From NCBI RefSeq assembly GCF_000507245.1, contig NC_023035.1, positions 3,577,570 to 3,641,569 of the forward strand: a stretch of DNA of 64,000 nucleotides, read 5' to 3'. The notes beneath the pieces are model-generated. The model made no database searches. It saw only the letters and a list, made by a program, of their open reading frames with translations, and was not told the origin of the DNA. Of the stretch, positions 6,550-14,832 are shown one piece after another (position 1 is the stretch's first letter; the number at the start of each line of letters is the position of its first letter). The position numbers and the translations under genes are program-made. The DNA comes from Salinispira pacifica (GTDB lineage Bacteria; Spirochaetota; Spirochaetia; DSM-27196; Salinispiraceae).

Positions 6550-8979
6550 ATGGAAACCACGCAGATATCAGTAATAAGCAGAGACGGTGAAATTCGCAAC
6601 TTCGATATCTCCCGTATAGAAAATGCCGTTTCGAAGGCATACGCCGCTGTAGCCCACTTGGACAGCCAGGCAGGATGGCCATCTGTAACGCCACACAACA
6701 TTGCAGTTAAGGTTAGAGAAAAAATAATTTCATCAATAGCCGAGCTGAATACAGAGCATGGAATTGAGCCCATCAGCGTAGAGATCGAAAGAATTCAGGA
6801 TGCTGTGGAACAGACGCTCATGGAAATGGAACTCTTCAAGCAGGCCAAGGCCTACATGCTTTATCGTTCCAAGCATGGGGAGCTTCGCAGCTTCGATGCC
6901 GCCATGCTGGACATCAGCAATACAATGGACGGCTACCTTGGGAAATCCGATTGGCGGGTAAACGAAAACGCAAACGTGAACTACAGCCTCGGCGGCCTCA
7001 TTCTCCATAATTCCGGGGCGATAACCGCTAATTATTGGCTCAACAGCATCTATTCTCCGGAGGTTGCCAAGGCTCACAAGAGCGCAGCCTTTCATATACA
7101 CGATTTATCGATGTTTTCGGGTTACTGCGCAGGCTGGTCCCTTCGCCAGCTCATTGCCGAAGGCCTGGGCGGGGTGAGGGGTAAAATATCCTCCACCCCG
7201 GCAAAACATCTGGTAACCCTGGTCCAGCAAATGGTGAATTTCCTCGGCATTATGCAGAATGAATGGGCAGGCGCCCAGGCATTTTCCAGTTTCGACACGT
7301 ATCTGGCACCCTTCGTGCGCGAAGACGGGCTGGATCAGGCAGGGGTGAAGCAGGCTCTGCAAAGTTTTATCTACGGGGTGAACACCCCCAGCCGCTGGGG
7401 AAGCCAGGCTCCGTTTACTAACATCACCCTGGACTGGATGGTCCCTGGGGATCTGGCCGACAAGGCCGCAGTGGTCGGCGGCATTGAGCTTGACTATAGC
7501 TATGGTGACCTCCAAGCGGAGATGGACATGATCAACCGGGCGTTTCTGGAATTGATGATTGAAGGCGACGCGTCGGGACGGGGTTTTCAATATCCCATCC
7601 CCACCTACAATATCACCAAGGACTTCGCCTGGAATAGTGAAAATGCCGAGCTCTTATTCAGAATGACAGGTAAATACGGCACTCCGTATTTCCAGAATTT
7701 CGTAAACTCCGACCTCAATCCCGGTGATGTCCGCTCAATGTGCTGCAGGCTCCAGCTGGACAAGCGCGAGCTGCGCAAACGGGGGGGAGGGTTGTTCGGC
7801 AGCGATGAGTTCACCGGCTCAATAGGTGTTGTAACTATTAATCTTCCCCAAATTGCCCACCTTGCCGCCGACCGCCACGATTTCCTTGCCCGCCTTGACG
7901 AGCTTATGAATCTTGCAAGTGAAAGCCTGGAGACCAAGCGCGTGGTTGTGCAAAAGCTCCTGGACCAGGGACTGTTCCCCTATACAAAACGATACCTCAG
8001 CCATTTGAACAACCATTTCTCCACCATCGGGATTGTCGGCATGAATGAGGCCACGGAGAATTTCATGGGCAAAAACCTTCTGGACAACGAAGCTCGGGCT
8101 TTCGCCTTGGAAATACTGGACCACATGCGCAGCCGTATGGCCGATCTTCAGGAGAGCACCGGCAGCTTGTACAACCTGGAAGCCAGCCCGGCGGAGGGAA
8201 CAAGCTACCGCCTGGCTCTGCACGATACAAAAAATCACCCTGGCATAATAACCGCGGGCACCGAAGAACAGCCCTTCTACACAAACTCGACCCAGCTGCC
8301 CGTGGATGCAACAGCAGATATTTTGGACGCCTTGGATCTGCAAGATGACATGCAGTCCAGGTACACCGGTGGAACGGTGTTCCACGGATTTCTGGGAGAA
8401 AGCATAAAGGACTGGAGGGCCTGCGCGGATCTGGTCAGAATTATCGCCCACAACTACCGCCTACCCTATTTCACCATATCGCCAACATTCTCCATTTGCC
8501 CGGTCCACGGATATTTGGACGGCGAGGTGCACGAATGCCCCCATTGCAGCGGCGAAACCGAAGTCTACAGCCGCATAGTCGGATATTACCGCGCCCTGAA
8601 AAACTGGAACCAGGGCAAGAGTCGAGAATTCGTCGAGAGGAAGACCTATGTTCATACCATAGACAGCGCGGGGATGGTTCGCCCCGATACTCCAACCATC
8701 GCAAACACCTTGATCGCAAAAGCCGAGGCTGCGCATAGCGCTCCCAGCCTGGAGTACTACTTTACCCCAAGCTGTCCCAAATGTCCCTCGGTGAAATCGA
8801 CACTGGAGAATGTGGCTGCGAATTTTACCCCGGTAGATGCGGCATCTGAGGGTGGTGCGATTCTGGCTGCGGAAAACGGCATATCATCGGTTCCAACGGT
8901 TATTGCTAGGGATCGCAATGGCAGAGAGGTGTTCAGGAGCAGCGATCTGAATCGCATCGCCGAGTACATCCGCAAATGA
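6550..8979 (+). CDS. nrdD: Anaerobic ribonucleoside-triphosphate reductase with C-terminal glutaredoxin-like domain
   Basis: This 809-residue glycyl-radical enzyme is class III RNR. An ATP-cone lies at about 5-105 (ISRDGEIRNFDISRIENAV). The catalytic barrel follows, then a zinc site of two Cys pairs (CPVHGYL and CPHC), and the glycyl radical loop RIVGYYRA with Gly678. Most NrdD proteins end about 25-50 residues after this glycine. Here about 130 more residues follow, including a thioredoxin-fold segment with CPKC (Cys742/Cys745) and a cis-Pro motif SSVPTV (Pro782), resembling glutaredoxin/NrdH. It may supply electrons in cis, replacing or assisting formate (inference). The ATG is preceded by AAAGGAGA. 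The nrdG start overlaps its stop (ATGA), implying translational coupling. Confidence 0.95.
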   Translation: METTQISVISRDGEIRNFDISRIENAVSKAYAAVAHLDSQAGWPSVTPHNIAVKVREKIISSIAELNTEHGIEPISVEIERIQDAVEQTLMEMELFKQAKAYMLYRSKHGELRSFDAAMLDISNTMDGYLGKSDWRVNENANVNYSLGGLILHNSGAITANYWLNSIYSPEVAKAHKSAAFHIHDLSMFSGYCAGWSLRQLIAEGLGGVRGKISSTPAKHLVTLVQQMVNFLGIMQNEWAGAQAFSSFDTYLAPFVREDGLDQAGVKQALQSFIYGVNTPSRWGSQAPFTNITLDWMVPGDLADKAAVVGGIELDYSYGDLQAEMDMINRAFLELMIEGDASGRGFQYPIPTYNITKDFAWNSENAELLFRMTGKYGTPYFQNFVNSDLNPGDVRSMCCRLQLDKRELRKRGGGLFGSDEFTGSIGVVTINLPQIAHLAADRHDFLARLDELMNLASESLETKRVVVQKLLDQGLFPYTKRYLSHLNNHFSTIGIVGMNEATENFMGKNLLDNEARAFALEILDHMRSRMADLQESTGSLYNLEASPAEGTSYRLALHDTKNHPGIITAGTEEQPFYTNSTQLPVDATADILDALDLQDDMQSRYTGGTVFHGFLGESIKDWRACADLVRIIAHNYRLPYFTISPTFSICPVHGYLDGEVHECPHCSGETEVYSRIVGYYRALKNWNQGKSREFVERKTYVHTIDSAGMVRPDTPTIANTLIAKAEAAHSAPSLEYYFTPSCPKCPSVKSTLENVAANFTPVDAASEGGAILAAENGISSVPTVIARDRNGREVFRSSDLNRIAEYIRK

Positions 8980-9794
8980 AAGAGCCCGTAGCCAAAATGA
9001 TGAAAACAGAGACCTTCTGTGATCAAAAAGCCGGAAAGCTTCCCGGCATATCTCCTCATTCCCCGCACCAGCGTAGTGACGGTCTCTCCCGCCTGGGGTT
9101 CTACCCCACGAGCCTTGTGGATTTTCCCGGGCGGGTTGCCTCAGTTCTATTTACCGCCGGCTGCCCTTTGGCCTGCCCCTACTGCCACAATGCAGAGCTC
9201 ATACATGGCAGGCACCCGGAGTCATTTCTTTCCATGGCAGAGGTACTTACAGCTTTAGCAGCCCGGCGAAACCGAGTCAGCCACGTAGTGATCAGCGGTG
9301 GCGAGCCGCTGGTGCATCCCGGACTTTACGATTTCATAGACGAACTTGCAGACATCGGTATGAGCATAAAGCTGGATACATCGGGAGTTCTGCCCTCCGC
9401 TCTCGAAAAGGTTCTCAACCATCCTGCGCTGGTGTATGTAGCCATGGATGTAAAAACCACACCCTCGAACTACGCCCTCGTCGGCGGAAAATCGGGCATG
9501 GGAAAAAGAGTTCTTGAAAGCCTCAGAATTCTGAGGGCTTGGAAGGATAGCGAAGAATTTTCATTGCATAGCACCAGGGAATATGAATTGCGGACCGTAT
9601 GCGCTCCGGGAATTATTAATGAAATAGCTCTCAAGGAGATATCCGAGCTGCTAAATCCTGGGGAGAAATGGACGCTCAGCAGATACAAGGGCGAAAAGGT
9701 CCTCGATCCAGAAATAAATGAGCTGCCAATGTTGAGTGAAGAGCAAATAGTACAGCTTGAAAGCTGTTGGGAAAGACATGGATGTATATGCTGA
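8976..9794 (+). CDS. nrdG: Anaerobic RNR activating enzyme, radical SAM
   Basis: This 272-residue radical SAM protein generates the glycyl radical on NrdD. The [4Fe-4S] motif CxxxCxxC is CPLACPYC with Cys63, Cys67 and Cys70. The SAM-binding ISGGEPL follows at about 106-112. It belongs to the longer activase type that starts with a GFYPTSLVDFPG segment. The first ATG overlaps the nrdD stop codon by four bases; an in-frame ATG-ATG pair at 8997-9002 is an alternative start that would remove seven residues. It is the last gene of the island. Confidence 0.94.
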   Translation: MKEPVAKMMKTETFCDQKAGKLPGISPHSPHQRSDGLSRLGFYPTSLVDFPGRVASVLFTAGCPLACPYCHNAELIHGRHPESFLSMAEVLTALAARRNRVSHVVISGGEPLVHPGLYDFIDELADIGMSIKLDTSGVLPSALEKVLNHPALVYVAMDVKTTPSNYALVGGKSGMGKRVLESLRILRAWKDSEEFSLHSTREYELRTVCAPGIINEIALKEISELLNPGEKWTLSRYKGEKVLDPEINELPMLSEEQIVQLESCWERHGCIC

Positions 9795-10143
9795 CTGACC
9801 CGCAAAATTCACGACGATAATCTCCCTTTCGTCCCAATTTTGGGACACTTCCCGTATCCATAACTGCAATATAAATTTTCTGTGAATTTCCAGCTACCCT
9901 GCTCATTCTGCACATGAACCCGTGCTATAGTTTTTTGCCTGCCACGCACTACTCAGATAATAATGATGATGTAATCCAGACAGAACAGGCATTTTCCTGA
10001 TTACACCATCCTCAACTTCAACAGCAACATTTTAACCGGCAAGTCCATATAACTGATAGTTGATGGAAAATTGCGGAACATTATCATGACTCAACATGGC
10101 TCCAGAATTATCTACTGAAAAATCGATCAACTGTTGTTTTACA
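9795..10143 (+). other. Gene-free stretch between nrdG and the first IS copy
   Basis: This stretch holds copy 2 of the palindromic repeat and the motif CCCGTGCTATAGTTTTTT (9919-9936), the reverse complement of a motif at 1970-1987 with one mismatch. The remainder is AT-rich and shows no coding pattern. No clear terminator for the RNR island was found other than the palindrome at 9831-9846, which is not followed by a T-run. Confidence 0.5.
9806..9872 (+). repeat. Dispersed repeat, copy 2
   Basis: It aligns with 1750-1816; the core is GTCCCAATTTTGGGAC (9831-9846), a palindrome with one mismatched pair. The following TATAAATTTTCTGTGAA continues into a block shared with 13943-13980 (copy 3), so the three copies overlap partially. 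Confidence 0.6.
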
Positions 10144-11552
10144 TAGGGCCTCCTGAAAAAACCTTAACCCTATACATATAAATGAAATACTGCTAGAATT
10201 TGTGCATGAAGTGCACGGTTTTTGCGAAAACCAGGCAAAAACCCTTGCACCTGTTTTCTTGGCGGGAGGGATTATGTATAGAACTGAGGACAAAACGCAG
10301 CTTTCATTTGAAGGTTTCTATCTCCCATTTGGAGGCAAACTGAACCCCAATAACCGCTGGGTACAGCTTGCTGATTTAATTCCCTGGGAAGATTTAGAAG
10401 CAGAATACGCCTCACAGTTTGCTATCGAAAGCGGGCAAGGCGCTCCGGCAATACAGTTTCGGACAGCTCTGGGTGCCCTGATTATAAAGGAAAAATTAGG
10501 AATTACAGATGAGGAAACCGTGGAGCAGATTCGTGAGACGCCTTACCTGCAATATCTCATCGGAATGCAGGGGTACCAGGATGAGGCTCCCTTTGATCCA
10601 TCAATGATGGTCCATTTCAGAAAGCGAATCAGCATGGACATGATCACTCACGCAAATGAATTGATTATTGCCGAAGAACGTAAAAAAAAACTGAAGATGA
10701 TACGGAAGCTGAAAAAGAAGAAAATCCTGAGGTAGAGAATAGCGGGAAGCTGCTGATTGATGCCACCTGCGTACCCGGTGATATTCGATATCCCACCGAT
10801 CTTTCGCTTTTAAATGAGAGCCGGGAAAAACTGGAAACCATCATAGACGTTCTTCACGCAGAACGGGCCAAGGGGGCGACAAAACCCCGAACCTACCGGC
10901 AGAAAGCGCGAAAGGATTTTTTAGTGGTCATCAAAAAGCGCAGAGCAAGCAAGAACAAGATTCGCAAAGCAATACGCAAGCAGCTGGGGTACATACGCCG
11001 TAATCTCCGGCATATAGAGCAATTAGCGACGGTAGTCGGCTTGAATAGCCTGTCTCGGCAGCAGTACCGGAATCTGTTGGTTATCTCGGAAGTCTTTCGC
11101 CAGCAGGCACTGATGTATGAATCCAAAGATCATCGAATATCGGGCCGGATTGTGAGTATCTCCCAACCCCATATTCGACCCATCGTCAGGGGAAAAGCCG
11201 GTACCCCGGTTGAGTTCGGCATGAAGATTTCATCCGCCAATATTGACGGGTACATGTTTATCGATCGCTGTTCATGGGATCCATACAACGAGTCTGGTGA
11301 TTTAGTCATGCAGGCTGAAAAGTACAGGCACAGATATGGTGTGTATCCGGAATCAATACACGCCGATCAGATTTACCGCACCAGGGGCAACCGGAATTGG
11401 TGCAAGGAACGGGGAATCAGATTATCCGGTCCGCCGCTTGGTCGTCCACCGAAAGATCGTGGAGAAAATCGAGAACGAAAGAAGCTGGCCCGTCAGGATG
11501 AGCTGGATAGAATAGCTGTCGAAGGGACATTTGGCAGAGCAAAACGACGGTA
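10144..11552 (+). mobile_element. IS1182/IS5-like element, copy A, right end missing
   Basis: The left inverted repeat TAGGGCCTCCTGAAAAAA starts at 10144 and is identical to that of copy B. Copies A and B agree almost base for base until GACGGTA, where A stops at 11552. A then continues into an unrelated IS3-family fragment. The last ~118 bp, including the right inverted repeat, are absent. Confidence 0.85.
10274..11552 (+). pseudogene. IS1182/IS5-like transposase, frameshift at A9 and truncated
   Basis: The first frame (10274-10735, behind GGGAGGG) encodes a DUF772-like N-terminal domain (FRTALGALIIKEKLG; DPSMMVHFRKRIS). At an A9 run (10682-10690) a -1 slip opens the catalytic frame: the first catalytic Asp lies in LLIDATCVPGD, the second in IHADQIYRTRG, and the Glu in VEGTFGRAKRRY. 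The C-terminal ~35 residues present in copy B are missing here because the element is cut at 11552. It is probably inactive. The same A9 arrangement occurs in copy B. Confidence 0.85.
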
Positions 11553-12048
11553 TGGAAATGTCAACATCGGTGCAGTCCCTAAATACCCAACATATTTTTA
11601 AGCAGCCTTTTCTTGAGTAACAAATTTTTCCCTGTAAATGGCAGGAGGCAATCCACCCTCATTCACGGTACTGATCCGCTTGCGATTATAGTAAACCATG
11701 ACATAGCGCCAGATTACAGTCTTCACCTGTTCCCTGGACATTTTCCTTGTATTCATTTTGTACAACTTTTCTTTTTTCAGTGTTGCGAAGAAGCTTTCCA
11801 TCCGGGCATTATCGTAGCACTTCCCGACGTCACTCATGCTCTGAATAGCCCGATAACTACCAAGCAACTCTTTAAATTGATCACTCGTATACTGGCTCCC
11901 AGCATCACTGTGTACGAGCACACCGCTTCCGGGAGTTCTGCTTTGATATGCATCAGCAATGGCCTGAATGCACAATTCCTTTTTCATATGCTCATCCATT
12001 GCCAAGCTAACAATCTCTCCTCCGAAACAGTCGAGAACAGGCGCTACA
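11553..12048 (-). mobile_element. IS3-family fragment between the two IS1182-like copies
   Basis: About 496 bp of an IS3-like element, minus orientation, is joined to truncated copy A at one side and cut by the left inverted repeat of copy B at the other. Neither the 5' half of the IS3 element nor the missing end of copy A occurs elsewhere in the window. Confidence 0.75.
11598..12048 (-). pseudogene. IS3-family OrfB transposase, C-terminal fragment
   Basis: The visible ~150 residues are the C-terminal half of the integrase core. GSGVLVHSDAGSQYTS carries the second catalytic Asp, and CYDNARMESFFATLKKE carries the catalytic Glu. The tail has RYVMVYYNRKRIS, typical of the IS150/IS3 groups. Reading continues upstream of the first Met (APVLDCFGGEIVSLA) until copy B interrupts it at 12048, so the N-terminus with the first Asp is lost. 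Confidence 0.88.
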
Positions 12049-13670
12049 TAGGGCCTCCTGAAAAAACCTTAACCCTATACATATAAATGAAATACTGCTA
12101 GAATTTGTGCATGAAGTGCACGGTTTTTGCGAAAACCAGGCAAAAACCCTTGCACCTGTTTTCTTGGCGGGAGGGATTATGTATAGAACTGAGGACAAAA
12201 CGCAGCTTTCATTTGAAGATTTCTATCTCCCATTTGGAGGCAAACTGAACCCCAATAACCGCTGGGTACAGCTTGCTGATTTAATTCCCTGGGAGGATTT
12301 AGAAGCAGAATATGCCTCACAGTTTGCTATCGAAAGCGGGCAAGGCGCTCCGGCGATCCGTTTCCGTACAGCATTGGGTGCCCTGATTATAAAGGAAAAA
12401 TTAGGAATTACAGATGAGGAAACCGTGGAGCAGATTCGTGAGACGCCTTACCTGCAATATCTCATCGGAATGCAGGGGTACCAGGATGAGGCTCCCTTTG
12501 ATCCATCAATGATGGTCCATTTCAGAAAGCGAATCAGCATGGACATGATCACTCACGCAAATGAATTGATTATTGCCGAAGAACGTAAAAAAAAACTGAA
12601 GATGATACGGAAGCTGAAAAAGAAGAAAATTCTGAGGTAGAAAACAGCGGAAAGCTGCTGATTGATGCCACCTGCGTACCCGGTGATATTCGATATCCCA
12701 CCGATCTTTCGATTTTAAACGAGAGCCGGGAAAAACTGGAAACCATCATAGACGTTCTTCACGCAGAACGGGCCAAGGGGGCGACAAAACCCCGAACCTA
12801 CCGGCAGAAAGCGCGAAAGGATTTTTTAGTGGTCATCAAAAAGCGCAGAGCAAGCAAGAACAAGATTCGCAAAGCAATACGCAAGCAGCTGGGGTACATA
12901 CGCCGTAATCTCCGGCATATAGAGCAATTAGCGACGGTAGTCGGCTTGAATAGCCTGTCTCGGCAGCAGTACCGGAATCTGTTGGTTATCTCGGAAGTCT
13001 TTCGCCAGCAGGCACTGATGTATGAATCCAAAGATCATCGAATATCGGGCCGGATTGTGAGTATCTCCCAACCCCATATTCGACCCATCGTCAGGGGAAA
13101 AGCCGGTACCCCGGTTGAGTTCGGCATGAAGATTTCATCCGCCAATATTGACGGGTACATGTTCATCGATCGCTGTTCATGGGATCCATACAACGAGTCT
13201 GGTGATTTAGTCATGCAGGCTGAAAAGTACAGGCACAGATATGGCGTGTATCCGGAATCAATACACGCCGATCAGATTTACCGCACCAGGGGCAACCGGA
13301 ATTGGTGCAAGGAACGGGGAATCAGATTATCCGGTCCGCCGCTTGGTCGTCCACCGAAAGATCGTGGAGAAAATCGAGAACGAAAGAAGCTGGCCCGTCA
13401 GGATGAGCTGGATAGAATAGCTGTCGAAGGGACATTTGGCAGAGCAAAACGACGGTACTCAATGGGTCGATTAATGACAAAGCTTGCTGAGACCAGTGAA
13501 TCGCAGGTGGCCATGATCATGCTGGTGATGAACCTGGAAAAGATTCGGAAGGATCTTTTTTACGTCTTTATCATAGCTATGCTACGCAGCCGAAAAATTA
13601 CGAAGTCTCATTTCCCCGTGGTATTGGGGTATGGTAATATGGCAGCATAGGGTTTTTTCAGGAGGCCCTA
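12049..13670 (+). mobile_element. IS1182/IS5-like element, copy B, complete
   Basis: Perfect terminal inverted repeats (TAGGGCCTCCTGAAAAAA at 12049; its complement ending at 13670) bound a 1622-bp element. The flanking TA/TAAT allows a very short target duplication, but none can be proven because the left flank is another IS fragment. The right end lies inside a receiver-domain gene. Near identity with copy A suggests recent duplication. Confidence 0.88.
12179..13650 (+). CDS. IS1182/IS5-like transposase, two frames joined by -1 shift at A9
   Basis: Start ATG 12179 follows GGGAGGG. Frame 1 ends with TAG at 12640. A -1 slip on the A9 run at 12587-12595 would join it to the second frame, giving about 490 residues, a normal length for IS1182-type transposases. 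Catalytic residues are as in copy A, and the C-terminal YSMGRLMTKLAETSE segment is intact here. Two explanations fit: programmed -1 frameshifting, common in IS elements, or an ancestral or sequencing-derived one-base loss from an A10 run. Both copies share it, so it is not a random mutation of one copy. Confidence 0.82.
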
Positions 13671-13930
13671 ATTGGGATTGCAGAAAAAAAGGAACTAGAG
13701 AATAAAGGTTATATTGTATATCTTGTGACTACTGGAAAAAAAGCAATTGAAACAATTACGCAAGAGAATTTGCCAGTAGATTTAATACTCATGGATATAG
13801 ATTTAGGCTCTGGCATTGACGGGACACAGGCTGCCCAAATAATCCTAAAGGAAAAAGACATTCCTATCGTTTTCTTATCCTCACATACTGAACCTGAGAT
13901 TGTTGAGAAAACCGAAAAAATCTCTGCCAG
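13671..13930 (+). pseudogene. Response-regulator receiver domain remnant
   Basis: The reading frame starts directly at the IS copy B boundary and encodes receiver residues: GIAEKKELENKGY, the phospho-Asp strand LILMDIDLGSGIDGT, and IPIVFLSSHTEPEIVEKTE. It is a close paralogue of the N-terminus of the hybrid kinase at 16838. The first ~20 residues (acidic pocket) were removed by the IS. Coding identity ends at about 13930, where sequence of the dispersed repeat begins, so the kinase part is also lost. Confidence 0.85.
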
Positions 13931-13940
13931 CCCCCGGCTA

Positions 13941-13985
13941 CATATCTACAGTATAAATTTTCTGTGAAATTCCCGCTACGCTTCT
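13941..13985 (+). repeat. Dispersed repeat, copy 3 (partial)
   Basis: ACAGTATAAATTTTCTGTG and the following TTCCCGCTAC align with 9866-9905. The palindromic core is absent here. The repeat abuts the truncated receiver gene, suggesting that it marks a deletion or insertion end. Confidence 0.5.
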
Positions 13986-14046
13986 CGTTAGATGAAAATG
14001 ACCTGAGACCTTTCCTGATAGTTTCCCTGGATGGTACAGGCAATGC

Positions 14047-14075
14047 TTGTCCGCTTCTCATCGCTGAATTACAAT
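14047..14075 (+). promoter_or_regulatory. Promoter of the PH-like hypothetical gene
   Basis: TTGTCC (14047-14052), 17-bp spacer, TACAAT (14070-14075). The ATG at 14085 lies nine bases past the -10, so the predicted 5' leader is only two to four bases. Confidence 0.5.
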
Positions 14076-14084
14076 ACGTCATGT

Positions 14085-14516
14085 ATGAGAGATGACGAAA
14101 ATTCCGGAATTCAGCCGGCGGGGTCCCGTGAAAACGGGATTGATCGACGCTCGGAAAAGTTTCAATATATGCTGCCCTTTTATATGGAGCCGGGTATGAA
14201 TGAGCTTCACGGCACTCTGGGGCTGGGTGACAACAGTTTATGTATTGAGTGGCGATTGTATGATCTCTTTGAATCTCCCAAAGGAGAGCTTGAATCCCTG
14301 ATCTTCGATGTGAACAAGCTCGTTTCCGCCAATTTCCGAAAGGGGCTGTTCGGCGGAACCCTCCGACTGGTTTTTACCTCTTCCTCAGTAATCAGTAGAA
14401 TCCCGCTGCCAACAGGGCAGCTAAATGAGATGCGTTGTATTATACGCCGAAAGCACCGTAGAGAAGCGGAGCTCTGGACTGCTGAATTGAACCTGAGGAT
14501 AGCTGAAAATCTATAG
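14085..14516 (+). CDS. Conserved-looking hypothetical protein
   Basis: I do not recognise this 143-residue protein with certainty. After a short polar N-terminus comes YMLPFYMEPGMNELHG, then alternating strands (SLCIEWRLYDLF, GELESLIFDV, GGTLRLVFTS) and a C-terminal amphipathic helix, an arrangement reminiscent of a small PH-like beta-barrel. No signal peptide or membrane segment is present. The start at 14085 fits a promoter immediately upstream; ATG 14169 is an alternative. It is followed after 42 bp by a truncated LuxR/MalT-type regulator, so the two may once have formed a unit. Confidence 0.6.
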   Translation: MRDDENSGIQPAGSRENGIDRRSEKFQYMLPFYMEPGMNELHGTLGLGDNSLCIEWRLYDLFESPKGELESLIFDVNKLVSANFRKGLFGGTLRLVFTSSSVISRIPLPTGQLNEMRCIIRRKHRREAELWTAELNLRIAENL

Positions 14517-14558
14517 GAGGGAATTCGATTATGCTGCCGTTGTGCTACAATAAGTCTG

Positions 14559-14711
14559 ATGCAGATTCTGTCAACGAAACTACATGTTCCACCACCTCCG
14601 GAAAATATAGTCCGACGCCCCGAGCTTCTGGAACTGATGAATATCGGCGCAAAGCGCCAGCTTACCCTGATTTCAGCCCCTGCGGGATTCGGCAAAGCTC
14701 TAATTTCCTGA
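14559..14711 (+). pseudogene. N-terminal remnant of a MalT-like LuxR-family regulator
   Basis: Fifty codons encode the characteristic start of STAND-type MalT/LuxR regulators: LSTKLHVPPPPENIVRRPEL, then LTLISAPAGFGK, the Walker A loop normally followed by T(T/S)L. The frame stops two residues after a substituted position (GKALIS, then TGA at 14709-14711). The rest of the ~850-residue protein is not found downstream. It is a clear degraded remnant. Confidence 0.8.
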
Positions 14712-14832
14712 ATTGCCAGCAAAATACTTTCACTTTTTGCACCGGGTCTTTTATTCATAATCCGCGGCATTCTTGGAAAAATATCGTTCTCGATAAACTC
14801 TGAGATGATCTTTCTGATCTGCTTTTCCCTAA

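Noticed and set aside
11553-11600. A complete IS3 terminal inverted repeat at the copy A junction
   Set aside because: The sequence TGGAAATGTCAACATCGG could be an IS end, but no matching partner exists in the window.
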